A stretch of DNA of 64,000 nucleotides from an uncultured Amylibacter sp. (GCA_905181935.1 CAJIZV010000002.1:558001-622000); one strand, 5' to 3'. Shown: positions 7,716 to 15,965, numbered from the stretch's first letter. The notes: a model not told the origin generated them from the sequence alone. A program made the numbers and translations.

Positions 7716-8390
7716 TTTGTTATCTGATCGTAAGCAAGTGCGGCAACAACATGCACGCGTCGCGTTTCACCACCATTGAGTGCTGTGTGATAACCACGCG
7801 TATCTGTAAAATAGACAGATCCGTCAGCTGGTAAATGCGTAACATGATGGTTCACAATAAATAATGATCCTGGGTTCGAAACGACAGGAATGTGAAGGCG
7901 CGGCTCTGGATCGCGATGCCAAGAATTGCAGTTATACAACCCCTTGGATAACACACGTGTGCGCCCAATAGGAAAGCGCTTAGCAAGCTCTTCGTGCACA
8001 GTGTTCAAAATAGGTGCCTTTAAACTTTGGGTTAAATTCCGAAAAGTTGATCTCTGGAACTAAATCTTCGCGCGGTTCTTCAACATAACGTTCATCGCCA
8101 CGCAGCCAGTATCGACCTGATAGATCGTTGTCCGTCCATTCAGTTTGACCCGGGCGCTGTGTCAGTGGCAATGCTGCAAACCCTTGGTCCTGCATGCCAC
8201 CCTGAAAGTCTTCACGTTCTAGGCACTCATCTAATGCCTTTTTCAATTCATTGATATCAAACTTAAGAGCAAGGCGTTGGATACCTGGACCAGGAGTAAA
8301 TTCAGTCACAGATGTCGTGTTGGGTTGCGTTTGCATCCAACCTTCAATTGCCTTCACGTCGATGTCTTTGATCTGAGCATTAAAACCCAT
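7712..8390 (-). pseudogene. Aspartyl/asparaginyl beta-hydroxylase-like 2-oxoglutarate oxygenase, frameshifted
   Basis: The N-terminal half (frame starting at ATG 8390, 136 codons) and the C-terminal half (to the stop at 7712) are in different frames, joined by a single-base shift between about 8010 and 8033. The second frame reads SLKAPILNTVHEELAKRF across the joint and continues to SWHRDPEPRLHIPVVSNPG and RRVHVVAAL. These give the HxD of the iron site, the distal His and the Arg for 2-oxoglutarate, as in the Asp/Asn hydroxylase family. With the shift repaired the protein would be about 225 aa. It may be a recent pseudogene or a sequencing error. It is the first gene of a unit with ltaE. Confidence 0.75.
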
Positions 8391-8487
8391 TTTTGCATCC
8401 TTTACTGATTGCTTTTCAAAATGAGCATATTAGAAAGATGTAAACTTCAAAAGCGGCTTTTTAGACTAAGTTGATGCATAAAAAGTA

Positions 8488-9390
8488 TCAATTGTAGGGC
8501 GATATTTGGGCACCCACGCGGTGCAGTAACCATTTTCGGATACGTTCAATTTTTGGTGTTCCAACTTTTACGCAAGGTGTCAGCAAATAATAGGCACTTT
8601 CTGATGTGTATTCGTGCGAATGTGCCAGCACAAGCTGGCCATCGACAAGTTCTTTGTCAACCAATAATTTTGGAATTACAGCGATACCATGGCCCCCTTT
8701 TACTGCGTCAATCAACATTTCAAACTGAGAAAACATAGGTCCAATAATCGGTTTCTGAAGATTAAGATTCTGACTGTTCAACCAAATTTTCCACGAGTCC
8801 AAACGCGTTGTATGTTGTAATATACGCTGTTTAAGTAACGATAAAGGATCACCGCCACTGACCATTTTGAACTCAGGGTTAGCAATCACAACCAAAGTTT
8901 CAGAGAAAAAATAATCGCTGCGAAAGCCCTTCCACGGAGGGTCACCCTGAACAATTGCAATATCAACTAAGCTAGGATCGATGTCTCTATTTGCAAGATA
9001 AGTAATTGTATTCAATGTAAATCCCGGAAGTTTCTGTGAAATTTCCATTAATTTAGGCATAAGCCATCGGCTGCCAAATGTTGGATATGTGCCAATATTC
9101 ACGGCGCCTTCCAAATCCCCATGACTACAGATTTTAAGAAGTGATGCTTCGATTTGCTCAAGCTGAGGTGTCAGTTCTGATATAAGCCTTTTGCCTGCAC
9201 TTGTTAGCTTGACCCGCTGTTTTACGCGTGTGAATAACTGTTGCTTAATAAAGGCCTCAAAAGTTTGAATCTGACGACTAAGAGCACTTTGTGTCATATT
9301 GAGGTCTTTGGCTGCTTGCGCAAAGTTTTCAGTTCGAGCGGCAGCCTCAAAACACAATAAGGCAGTAATAGATGGGATACGCCGCCGCAT
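8488..9390 (-). CDS. LysR-family transcriptional regulator (GcvA-like)
   Basis: A DNA-binding regulator of about 300 aa. The winged HTH is at the N-terminus (RIPSITALLCFEAAART, then NFAQAAKDLNMTQSALSRQI), in the form seen in GcvA-like LysR proteins. The rest is the periplasmic-binding-protein-like effector domain. I chose ATG 9390, which has GGAG eight bases upstream; an in-frame TTG at 9408 would place that ribosome site inside the gene. It ends near the oxygenase-aldolase unit and is divergent from the EthD gene at 9743, so either is a plausible target. The effector is unknown. Confidence 0.9.
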   Translation of the reverse strand: MRRRIPSITALLCFEAAARTENFAQAAKDLNMTQSALSRQIQTFEAFIKQQLFTRVKQRVKLTSAGKRLISELTPQLEQIEASLLKICSHGDLEGAVNIGTYPTFGSRWLMPKLMEISQKLPGFTLNTITYLANRDIDPSLVDIAIVQGDPPWKGFRSDYFFSETLVVIANPEFKMVSGGDPLSLLKQRILQHTTRLDSWKIWLNSQNLNLQKPIIGPMFSQFEMLIDAVKGGHGIAVIPKLLVDKELVDGQLVLAHSHEYTSESAYYLLTPCVKVGTPKIERIRKWLLHRVGAQISPYN

Positions 9391-9408
9391 GTTAATCTCC
9401 AATCGCAA

Positions 9409-9742
9409 GATTTTGCCTGATTTAATCTATTTATTGCATTAACTTATGAAAACTTCCAAATTTATTTTCTTTATAAATATTCATAGCATGAAATTTGTGC
9501 CAAAATAAAAAACAGTATATGAAATTAGCTCTGCTTTTTGACTAAGTAAAACGTGTATCAGTTTTTGAAAATGGACGTAGACGCTTCAGAGCTTCATCAG
9601 AACTATTATAGGGTTCTATGATACTACTAAATGGAGCGGATTCATAGGTTTAGCTTTGTAAGTAAAATCATTTATTGCCACAAAAATAGGTTAGTACTAT
9701 GATTATTGCATAATTAAAATCTATAACAAAAAGGAATCTATC
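9409..9742. other. AT-rich divergent intergenic region
   Basis: Between the LysR start and the EthD start lie about 330 bases with no credible reading frame. It must hold the promoters of both genes. I see no clear palindrome beyond short AT-rich ones, so no LysR site is called. Confidence 0.5.
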
Positions 9743-10051
9743 ATGGCTGTATCACTGCAAGTTCTTTATTCTACAGAAAATCAAACAACTTTTGATCATG
9801 AATACTATGCCCAAAAACATATGCCAATTGTAGGCGAACATATGGGCCCACACATTGATAGCGTTCTTGTTATTAAAGGGTTAGCAGGCGGCAATGACAC
9901 CCCAGCAGGCTTCCATGCAATAGCTACAATGACTTTCAAGGACCAGGCTGAATTAGATTCTGCACTCGCCGCAGCAGGGCCAGCGTTGGCAGATATTCCT
10001 AATTTCTACAATGGGCAGCCGCAAATGCTCGTTGGTCAAGTCCAAGGATAA
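9743..10051 (+). CDS. EthD-family small protein
   Basis: A 102-aa single-domain protein of the EthD ferredoxin-like dimeric fold. Family marks are the N-terminal VLYSTENQTTFDHEYYAQKHMPIV pattern (strand, then a D/H-EYY...H-P segment), a central glycine-rich loop and the C-terminal IPNFYNGQPQMLVGQV. Such proteins are needed for ethyl tert-butyl ether breakdown in Rhodococcus, but most homologues have unknown roles. AAGGA lies 8 bases before the ATG. It is transcribed away from the LysR gene and is followed 290 bp later by another small ferredoxin-like-fold protein. Confidence 0.85.
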   Translation: MAVSLQVLYSTENQTTFDHEYYAQKHMPIVGEHMGPHIDSVLVIKGLAGGNDTPAGFHAIATMTFKDQAELDSALAAAGPALADIPNFYNGQPQMLVGQVQG

Positions 10052-10341
10052 AACTAAAAAAACTCTGATAATTAAAATAATAATCCCGAACGACTTAAAG
10101 GCAGTAAGGTCATAAAGACATTTTTGGCCCAACGTCCTTAATTGATAGAAATTGGGCTCAGTAACCCCCGGTCCCCTTGGTCCTTGGTCCTGAGCTTACT
10201 CAGGGGGAAGAGTAATAGGATATTATCATGGTTGGCTTCAATCTGGCTATCATCTCTTATAAATGTTTTGTGCATTTATCCTTGAAAAATTTAAAAACTG
10301 CCCATACGTTTTAAAAACATAAATTAAAAGGGGAGAAAACA

Positions 10342-10671
10342 ATGTCACTATATATGCTACAAGGTCGTTACACAAAAGAGGCTATGAGTTCTATTATTAC
10401 CAACCAAGAAGACAGAACAGCTGCTGCTGCTGCTGCTTGTGAGAGTGTTGGTGGAAAGCTTGTGGGAATGTATGGCGTACAAGGTCAAGACTATCACATT
10501 ATGGCAATTGCCGATATGCCGTCTTTGCAAGCTTACATGGCTCTGTACATGAAAATAATGCAGGCAGGTACATTTGAAACAATGAAAACTGTAAACCTTT
10601 ACACCGGAGCTGATGTTGCAGCTGCCGCCGTAATGGCGAACGATGCATCATATACGCCGCCAGCAGGTTGA
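10342..10671 (+). CDS. GYD-domain protein
   Basis: A 109-aa protein starting MSLYMLQGRYTKEAMSS with a CESVGGKLVGMYGVQGQDYH centre and the MADMP-like IADMPSLQAYMAL, all typical of the GYD family (named for a Gly-Tyr-Asp motif, here GQD). A run of six alanines (residues 28-33) is encoded by a GCT repeat. GGGGAG precedes the ATG. Function is not known for the family. Its position after the EthD gene suggests, but does not show, a joint role. Confidence 0.85.
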   Translation: MSLYMLQGRYTKEAMSSIITNQEDRTAAAAAACESVGGKLVGMYGVQGQDYHIMAIADMPSLQAYMALYMKIMQAGTFETMKTVNLYTGADVAAAAVMANDASYTPPAG

Positions 10672-10723
10672 AAGACAAAGTAGGTTTTAAAACTGATTAA
10701 TGGGGTCTCACTATAGTTATTAG

Positions 10724-10783
10724 GGTATTGTCAGAAAAACTTGACGTCCCATTGATTGGTCCCTAATTTTTCTAAATGACAAC
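10724..10783 (+). mobile_element. IS6-family end fragment (transposase-start end)
   Basis: GGTATTGTCAGAAAAACTTGACGTCCCATTG and the following ATTTTTCTAAATGACAAC match the start end of the 5134-5832 element, read here on the plus strand. The transposase frame is lost after its first codons. This is the most distant of five related fragments and lies just outside the tRNA-Ser element. Confidence 0.75.
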
Positions 10784-10808
10784 TTAGAAAAAATATTAAC
10801 CACACCAA

Positions 10809-10882
10809 CCCCTGCTATTCCCGCTATTCTGCTATTTCTTAGTCACTAGATTAGCAAAATAGCAGAAATAGCGGGGGTAGCC
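10809..10882. repeat. Iteron-like inverted repeat array
   Basis: GCTATT units recur at 10814, 10823 and 10831, and TAGC units at 10852, 10860, 10869 and 10878, so the same 8-9 bp motif is arrayed in both directions around a short centre. The inner arms CCCGCTATTCTGCTATTT (10820-10837) and 10857-10875 pair almost perfectly with one bulge. It lies 15 bases after the stop of the ATPase gene. A T-run is lacking on either side, so a plain terminator is unlikely. A replication-origin or recombination role in the neighbouring element is inferred. Confidence 0.65.
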
Positions 10883-10896
10883 TGTTCAAATTAATT

Positions 10897-12405
10897 TTAT
10901 CCAGCCTTGGCAAATCGAATTATTTTGAATGCAATTGATCGAGATGCTCCTCTAATAACTGTATTAGCCTCTAATGGAATGAGCCATTTATGCTCCAAAA
11001 GCACCTCAAGGGCTTCTTTCGCCAATTCAGTTGAACGTAATGCATTAGGCCCAAACTGTACGACCTCACTAGGTACAATATTATCATGCTTCCAACTGTT
11101 TAAAAGCCATAAGCGCAAACCATCAGCACGGCTGGCCTTTTCTGAAACTAAAGCAGCATCAGCAAGCCGCTTAGCTTCACCAAGATAAAATTGAGCCAAA
11201 GCTATACCGTTTGTCATTTTTTGGACAGATATTTCACTTGCCTCTAAACTATCCCACAAAGATAAAACACCCGCTATCCTCGCCGCTTGTTCAGCACTTT
11301 TACTCGCATAGGGACGTATGCTTGCATAGTCACCACCATCTATCTGACCTATTTCAGTGGCCTCATAAAATTCAAACAATAATTCTCGCGCACCACTTGA
11401 TAACACTAGAACAGGAGGTTCAAGTTCTTGAGAATTAGCTTCTTTAAGAGGTGGTTCAGTCTCAAGTAATGCCCGTAATTTTTCACTAAATCTTATTATA
11501 TGAGTATCACTTATTTCGTCATACCCTCGCCGTGTCCGAGTGCCAATGGCGCTTGCAGGTTCACATATCAAGAAGCGTGCTAAAAACCCCTGACCTGACG
11601 CTACAGGGTCTGCCAACATAGGCCTTGCCGCAATCGGTTGCGCCATAATATGTGCAGCTAGTCGACGTCCATACATTGTTATAGTTCCATCACCAGCTCG
11701 CGTTCTGTTAATGGGTGACCCATCCCAAAGGCTAGATAAGCCAGCGCATGTCTTTAAACCATTTTCTTTATTCATTGCATGACCACCAATGAACCCACCA
11801 CCTTCATCAGTGAACAATCCAAGCGAAGGATGAGAAACTTGGAAGAGCTTTGTTAATCCTTCAAATGTTGGTTCAGTCGCTGTTCTATTGGGTGCGCGAG
11901 GTGGCAATGGTGGCAATGGATATACTTTGAGGTCTGCTTGAGTTGCAGTCTTCTTAACTTTATCTTTTGTTTTAATTACTTCGGAAACAAGTTTTTCTTT
12001 TTCCTTTTCCCAAATCTTGTAATCAATCGCATATTGCTTTGCTTCTTCATTATATATGGATTGTGCATCTTGCTCATATTCTCTGATAGCTTTCATAAGA
12101 AGCTTATCACATCCAGACTTACGTTCCCCTGATTGAGCGATTGTTAATGCAAATAAACTACACGGCACAGAACCACCCAAAGTTTCTACATCTCCAAAAG
12201 CTTGGACCGCAAGTGACGCAATAGACAAAGCTGACTGTGCAGCAATAGCAATTGGGGCTTGGGTCTTATCTTGAACAGCCCGAACAGTATCTGCCAGAGG
12301 CCCTAATGCATCAACAGGATATGACTTGCTTATCGAAAATTTCCTAAAAAGTGGTTGGGGCTCTTCTGCCTTGAACTCTGATATATTTTGAACATGTTTA
12401 TTCAT
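10897..12405 (-). CDS. DUF3987 (YfjI-like) ATPase of integrative element
   Basis: A 502-aa protein. The Walker A-like SGERKSGCDK is at residues 92-101 and matches the form usual in DUF3987 proteins, which are helicase-like partners of primases in phages and islands. A charged helical stretch (about 110-150) is followed by TDEGGGFIGGHAM, in the Walker B region. ATG 12405 overlaps the stop of the primase gene (ATGA). A longer reading from 12477 has no ribosome site and would lie wholly inside the primase. The pairing with a Toprim primase indicates a replication function for the element. Confidence 0.85.
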   Translation of the reverse strand: MNKHVQNISEFKAEEPQPLFRKFSISKSYPVDALGPLADTVRAVQDKTQAPIAIAAQSALSIASLAVQAFGDVETLGGSVPCSLFALTIAQSGERKSGCDKLLMKAIREYEQDAQSIYNEEAKQYAIDYKIWEKEKEKLVSEVIKTKDKVKKTATQADLKVYPLPPLPPRAPNRTATEPTFEGLTKLFQVSHPSLGLFTDEGGGFIGGHAMNKENGLKTCAGLSSLWDGSPINRTRAGDGTITMYGRRLAAHIMAQPIAARPMLADPVASGQGFLARFLICEPASAIGTRTRRGYDEISDTHIIRFSEKLRALLETEPPLKEANSQELEPPVLVLSSGARELLFEFYEATEIGQIDGGDYASIRPYASKSAEQAARIAGVLSLWDSLEASEISVQKMTNGIALAQFYLGEAKRLADAALVSEKASRADGLRLWLLNSWKHDNIVPSEVVQFGPNALRSTELAKEALEVLLEHKWLIPLEANTVIRGASRSIAFKIIRFAKAG

Positions 12406-13265
12406 GCATCTGCCTCCAGCATAAGAACATCGTTCCAATCTTGCCCATTGGGAGCTTCCATCAATGATACTGACCAACCAAGAGACGTAGCCCTAAATGC
12501 AAGATTATTAGCCGCAAGTTTTCCAGCTTCATCGCCATCCACGCCAATAATCAAATCATGTGGCTTGAGGGGGAGTTTTACCGCTTTCATCCCACTCGTA
12601 GACAAGGTTGCTAAAACTGTAGGAACTCGCTCAGCAAGCATCTGCAACAAGCTCAAGCCTGTTTCTATACCCTCTGTTACAACAAGCGGTCCTAAGCCCT
12701 TAGAAAGAGTCACAGCGCCTCCAGAACAAGGTCCTAACATCATCTTTGCAGACTTATTTAACCGTATACCCTTTTTATCAAAATACGTCCTGTGAACGCC
12801 CCCTATTGGCTCTATATTAGCTACCATTGCACAACACCAAGTTTGTGACGCCCCATGATAAATATCAGGCATAAATCGTAAGTTATCTGGTAAAGGCTCA
12901 GTTATGCCTCTATCCCTCAAATATTTAGCAGCAATTGTATTTTTTATTGGTTTAGATGCATTCCATAATGAACGTGCTTTTGATAATTGCAGCGCCTCAT
13001 ATTTCAATTGTTTTGCATCAGCTTGTTTTTGTGCTTCGCGGTCAATACCAACCTTCCCACGTGGTAGCTTTGCAGCTTTAGCTATATCCATAAAGCTGCA
13101 ATGAGATTTAAAACAGTAAGCAAGTATTTTGTCACCTTGTTGGGATAGGCATAAAGCGTTTTGGTCTTTGCGTCCTTCTGGCTGGCAAACAGGGCAAGGA
13201 GCGTAGCCCTTACCATTTCGGTAAGAGCCCCCCAAATTATGAGTTATCAATTGAATATCCATCAT
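12402..13265 (-). CDS. Zinc-finger / Toprim primase-like protein
   Basis: A 287-aa protein with an N-terminal zinc finger (C24, C27, C51, C56) followed by a helical linker and a Toprim domain. In the Toprim fold TEGIETG (197-203) supplies the catalytic Glu and GVDGDEAG (241-248) the DxD. QDWND near 275-279 is the common C-terminal motif of phage and island primases. It probably makes RNA primers for replication of the element. Its start overlaps the stop of the AlpA-like gene and its end overlaps the ATPase gene, so the three form one tightly coupled unit. Confidence 0.85.
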   Translation of the reverse strand: MMDIQLITHNLGGSYRNGKGYAPCPVCQPEGRKDQNALCLSQQGDKILAYCFKSHCSFMDIAKAAKLPRGKVGIDREAQKQADAKQLKYEALQLSKARSLWNASKPIKNTIAAKYLRDRGITEPLPDNLRFMPDIYHGASQTWCCAMVANIEPIGGVHRTYFDKKGIRLNKSAKMMLGPCSGGAVTLSKGLGPLVVTEGIETGLSLLQMLAERVPTVLATLSTSGMKAVKLPLKPHDLIIGVDGDEAGKLAANNLAFRATSLGWSVSLMEAPNGQDWNDVLMLEADA

Positions 13266-13492
13266 AACTCAAACTCCTTTTTTAATTCTTTAAGCATAGG
13301 AGATTCTATTCGTTGTGAATTTGCCCAATTATTTAAATCAGAACCTTGATAGATTATTTTACGACCTAATCTATAATAGACAGGAGAGCGGCCATGATGG
13401 CGCATTTGAGCTTGCTTTTCACGGCTTCCCAAAAGGGATAATATTTCTGGGTCTGTAGGTTGGTAATGACGATTTTCTTCAAATAAATTCAT
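13262..13492 (-). CDS. AlpA-like helix-turn-helix protein
   Basis: A 76-aa DNA-binding protein of the MerR-HTH/AlpA or excisionase type. The order DPEILSLLGS (helix 1, HTH entry), RSPVYYRLGRKIIY (recognition and wing) and SDLNNWANSQR is characteristic. In P4-like elements AlpA activates the integrase and so promotes excision. I chose ATG 13492 (AAGG nine bases upstream); a GTG at 13528 would add 12 residues. The stop overlaps the primase start. Direct repeats of CGCTTAAGCA lie just upstream and could be its own binding sites. Confidence 0.8.
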   Translation of the reverse strand: MNLFEENRHYQPTDPEILSLLGSREKQAQMRHHGRSPVYYRLGRKIIYQGSDLNNWANSQRIESPMLKELKKEFEL

Positions 13493-13569
13493 ATTGAGTG
13501 ACCTTATATTTGTTACTAAGGTCTTCACTTATATGAACATTTTCTCAGTTTGGAATAGGGGATATATCG

Positions 13570-13609
13570 CGCTTAAGCAATTTAATCAAAACCCAAAACC
13601 GCTTAAGCA
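13570..13609. promoter_or_regulatory. Direct repeats upstream of the AlpA-like gene
   Basis: CGCTTAAGCA occurs at 13570-13579 and 13600-13609, exactly 30 bp apart, each containing the 8-bp palindrome GCTTAAGC. They fall in the gap between the unrecognised gene and the AlpA-like gene; the second overlaps the end of the former. The 30-bp spacing, near three helical turns, suggests paired sites for one regulator on the same DNA face. Confidence 0.5.
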
Positions 13610-14619
13610 GTTTTATTGAATATAGCATCGTATCGAGCCTTATATGGTTCTTCTGAACGAATATGTTTAGAAAGATAGCCATCCATTTGATTTCTACCCT
13701 GTATCCATAAATCTTTATTTTCTTTAATTGCATTTTGGAATGCTGTTTTCTCAATACAATCAACAGAAAAATCTGGATAATGCTTCCCTAGTTTCTCTAT
13801 ATGGCTCATAAAGCTATTTAATCTTTTATCTTTAGATTTACTAGAAGATTTCCCACCGCCATCACCAGATTTTTTTCTTTGATTTAATGCTGAATTTGCC
13901 AAGCTTTCAGCACCAAATAAAATCATTTCAATTTCTCTAAATTGATAACCAGAATTAAATTTTTCTCCCTCGAAATATGAAAAAATGGCATTTGAAGCTA
14001 AAAAAGCTAAAGAAGATTTAGAATAGTGCTTAAGGCAATATCTATATATTGCCACATAATCCCAGTATGTTTCATACTCACCCATAAGCCTTTGAATATT
14101 TTCAAGCCCTATCCAATTTATAACCTTTTCTGAAATCTCATTATCAAGCAATAATTCAGAAAACTTTAAGATATCACGACAAGCAATCAGCATTGAAACT
14201 GATCTACCAGCCTCAGAATAGGAGCCCATTTCTAAAGCTTTATCCGACGGACTTTTCTTAGGACTAAATTTATAAGTAGCTGAATCATCTTTTATTATAT
14301 CATCTAAATTGTCTTCTATTGAAAATTTATCAGCAAAATCTTTTGCTCCTTTTTTGGTAAAAAAATTAATTGTTCGCGTTTCATATTCATTTACTCCAGT
14401 TTCAGTTGTTATAGTTACGATCCAAGTTAGTTTTTCTTGGTCATCGTCTTTAAACATCCCAGAATTTTCCATTTCTTGGAACATTTTATCGGTTCTAGGT
14501 ATTTTTTTGCGTTTTTCATTCAAATTAGCAAAACTGGATGAAGTTATTTTAACGTCCTTAATAATAGTATGCCTTTGGGCTTTTGTAAAAAAACTAACTT
14601 CATTTTCTGTTACTTCCAT
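13603..14619 (-). CDS. Unrecognised 338-aa protein of the tRNA-Ser element
   Basis: I do not recognise this family. It is soluble-looking, with no signal peptide or membrane segment. The first ~100 residues are rich in beta-type alternation (EKLTWIVTITTETG, TRTINFF). Residues 120-245 look helical with aromatic clusters (YETYWDYVAIYRY). A Gly/Ser/Lys-rich linker (GDGGGKSSSKSKDK) lies near 252-265 and is followed by a basic helical tail. The ATG directly follows the integrase stop codon (TAGATG), so it is probably translated with the integrase. It appears more AT-rich than its neighbours. Such positions often carry element-encoded regulators or host-interaction cargo, but no function is claimed. 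Confidence 0.8.
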   Translation of the reverse strand: MEVTENEVSFFTKAQRHTIIKDVKITSSSFANLNEKRKKIPRTDKMFQEMENSGMFKDDDQEKLTWIVTITTETGVNEYETRTINFFTKKGAKDFADKFSIEDNLDDIIKDDSATYKFSPKKSPSDKALEMGSYSEAGRSVSMLIACRDILKFSELLLDNEISEKVINWIGLENIQRLMGEYETYWDYVAIYRYCLKHYSKSSLAFLASNAIFSYFEGEKFNSGYQFREIEMILFGAESLANSALNQRKKSGDGGGKSSSKSKDKRLNSFMSHIEKLGKHYPDFSVDCIEKTAFQNAIKENKDLWIQGRNQMDGYLSKHIRSEEPYKARYDAIFNKTA

Positions 14620-15816
14620 CTACCCAATCCTCACTACATTACCACTTGAGCCAGCCACAAACTGCGACCAACGCTCCATCAAGACGCGGCGGCGCTCTAA
14701 CAAATCTGAGCGTGCGTAGGCGCGCTCTACATCAGAGCCTACTTTATGAGCTAATGACATTTCTGCAACTTCTCTTGGTGCGCTTGCGACCTCACTTGCC
14801 CAGTCGCGGAAAGTTGACCTAAAGCCATGAACTGTAACGCCCTCAACTTTCATTCGACGTAGTAACATTAGCATAGCCATGTTTGACAATGGGGCGTGGC
14901 GTTTCTGCCCTTCAAAGACATATTTAGAGGCCATTGCTTTTAGCGGTTCAATGATTGCAAGCATACCATCTGTGAGGGGTACACGGTGTTCATTGGCTGT
15001 CTTCATACGCTCGGCAGGACAAGTCCATAGGCGCGCTTCAATATCAATCTCATCCCAGCGCATCCCCAAGACTTCACCTGTGCGTGAGCCAGTAAGACAG
15101 GTAAACATAAGAGCCTTTGCAGCCATAGCCTCGCGGTTTCGTAAATCATTAAAGAATGAGGGGACGTCTTGCCATTTCATAGCAGCGTGATGTTTAGCTT
15201 TTGCTTTGACCTTTGGTAAGACTTGTGCGTCCTTAATAGAAGTGACGGGGTTCTCCCCTTCTCTAAAGCCTTTAGACTTCGCAACATCTAGAACAATCTT
15301 AATGCGTTGAGCCAGTCGCTTTGCTGTTTCATGCTTCTCTGTCCATATAGGAGACAAGCACATTAAAACTTCTGGCTGTCCTATACTATCAATGGGCATG
15401 CGCCCTATCTTTGGAAAAGCATAATCTCGCAGTGTATTTATCCATTGCTGCCCATGCTTAGCGTTCTTCCATGTTGGCATACGCTCTATATGAACTTGCT
15501 GTGCTATCTCTTCAAAGTTAGGAATTTCTTGTTGAGCGTTAAATCTAGGATTAAGCCCCTGCTTTGCCATACGTCGATATTCTAAGGCTCTAATCCGCGC
15601 TTGGTTGAGTGTGATAATGTCTGCACCCCCCAAACCAAAGTCGGTTCGCAATGGTGCGCCTTTATTATTTCTCTGTCCTTGAACAACAACTCGAACAATC
15701 CAGCTCCTTGTTCCAGATGGTTTTACCACCAGATACAAGCCGCCACCGTCTCCATGACGCCCCATTCCGAGATTCTCTACAAGCTTCTTAGTGAGCTTTC
15801 CTGTTACATGAGCCAT
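14620..15816 (-). CDS. int: Tyrosine integrase of P4/IntS type
   Basis: A 398-aa site-specific recombinase that integrates and excises the element at the neighbouring tRNA gene. The N-terminal DUF4102-type domain (GDGGGLYLVVKPSG, then TDFGLGGADIITLNQAR) is followed by a SAM-like core-binding domain and the catalytic domain with R245 (TGSRTGEV), H330 and R333 (HGFRSTFRDW), H357 (LAHKVG) and Tyr367 (ERAYARS), all in place. No ribosome site is seen before ATG 15816. Two GTTACCACA direct repeats lie there instead. The gene is 150 bp from the tRNA-Ser 3' end, as expected for a tRNA-integrating element. Confidence 0.95.
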   Translation of the reverse strand: MAHVTGKLTKKLVENLGMGRHGDGGGLYLVVKPSGTRSWIVRVVVQGQRNNKGAPLRTDFGLGGADIITLNQARIRALEYRRMAKQGLNPRFNAQQEIPNFEEIAQQVHIERMPTWKNAKHGQQWINTLRDYAFPKIGRMPIDSIGQPEVLMCLSPIWTEKHETAKRLAQRIKIVLDVAKSKGFREGENPVTSIKDAQVLPKVKAKAKHHAAMKWQDVPSFFNDLRNREAMAAKALMFTCLTGSRTGEVLGMRWDEIDIEARLWTCPAERMKTANEHRVPLTDGMLAIIEPLKAMASKYVFEGQKRHAPLSNMAMLMLLRRMKVEGVTVHGFRSTFRDWASEVASAPREVAEMSLAHKVGSDVERAYARSDLLERRRVLMERWSQFVAGSSGNVVRIG

Positions 15817-15821
15817 TAAAA

Positions 15822-15842
15822 GTTACCACATTCGTTACCACA
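15822..15842. promoter_or_regulatory. Direct repeats before the integrase start
   Basis: GTTACCACA is present at 15822-15830 and 15834-15842, twelve bases apart, ending six bases from the integrase ATG. They could be integrase arm-type or regulator sites controlling the integrase. The position leaves no room for a normal ribosome site, so the mRNA may be leaderless or nearly so. Confidence 0.45.
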
Positions 15843-15965
15843 CAAGGAAAATATACGAGCATAATTGAGAAAACGCAAATACAATCGAAAAGTGGGTTAA
15901 AGTCAATATAGTATGGATTAAAAGCTATTTAGACTAATGATATGCCAGTCACTAAAAGGGTGATA

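Noticed and set aside
10189..10204. CCTGAG/CTCAGG hairpin between the EthD and GYD genes as a terminator or riboswitch
   Set aside because: The stem is short, no T-run follows and no wider conserved structure was seen.
10419..10437. GCT repeat as a phase-variable microsatellite
   Set aside because: It encodes an alanine run in frame; length changes would not shift the frame and no other sign of variation exists.
13545..13763. Open frame on the minus strand overlapping the end of the 338-aa gene
   Set aside because: It overlaps a longer, better supported frame on the same strand and has no ribosome site or recognisable motif.
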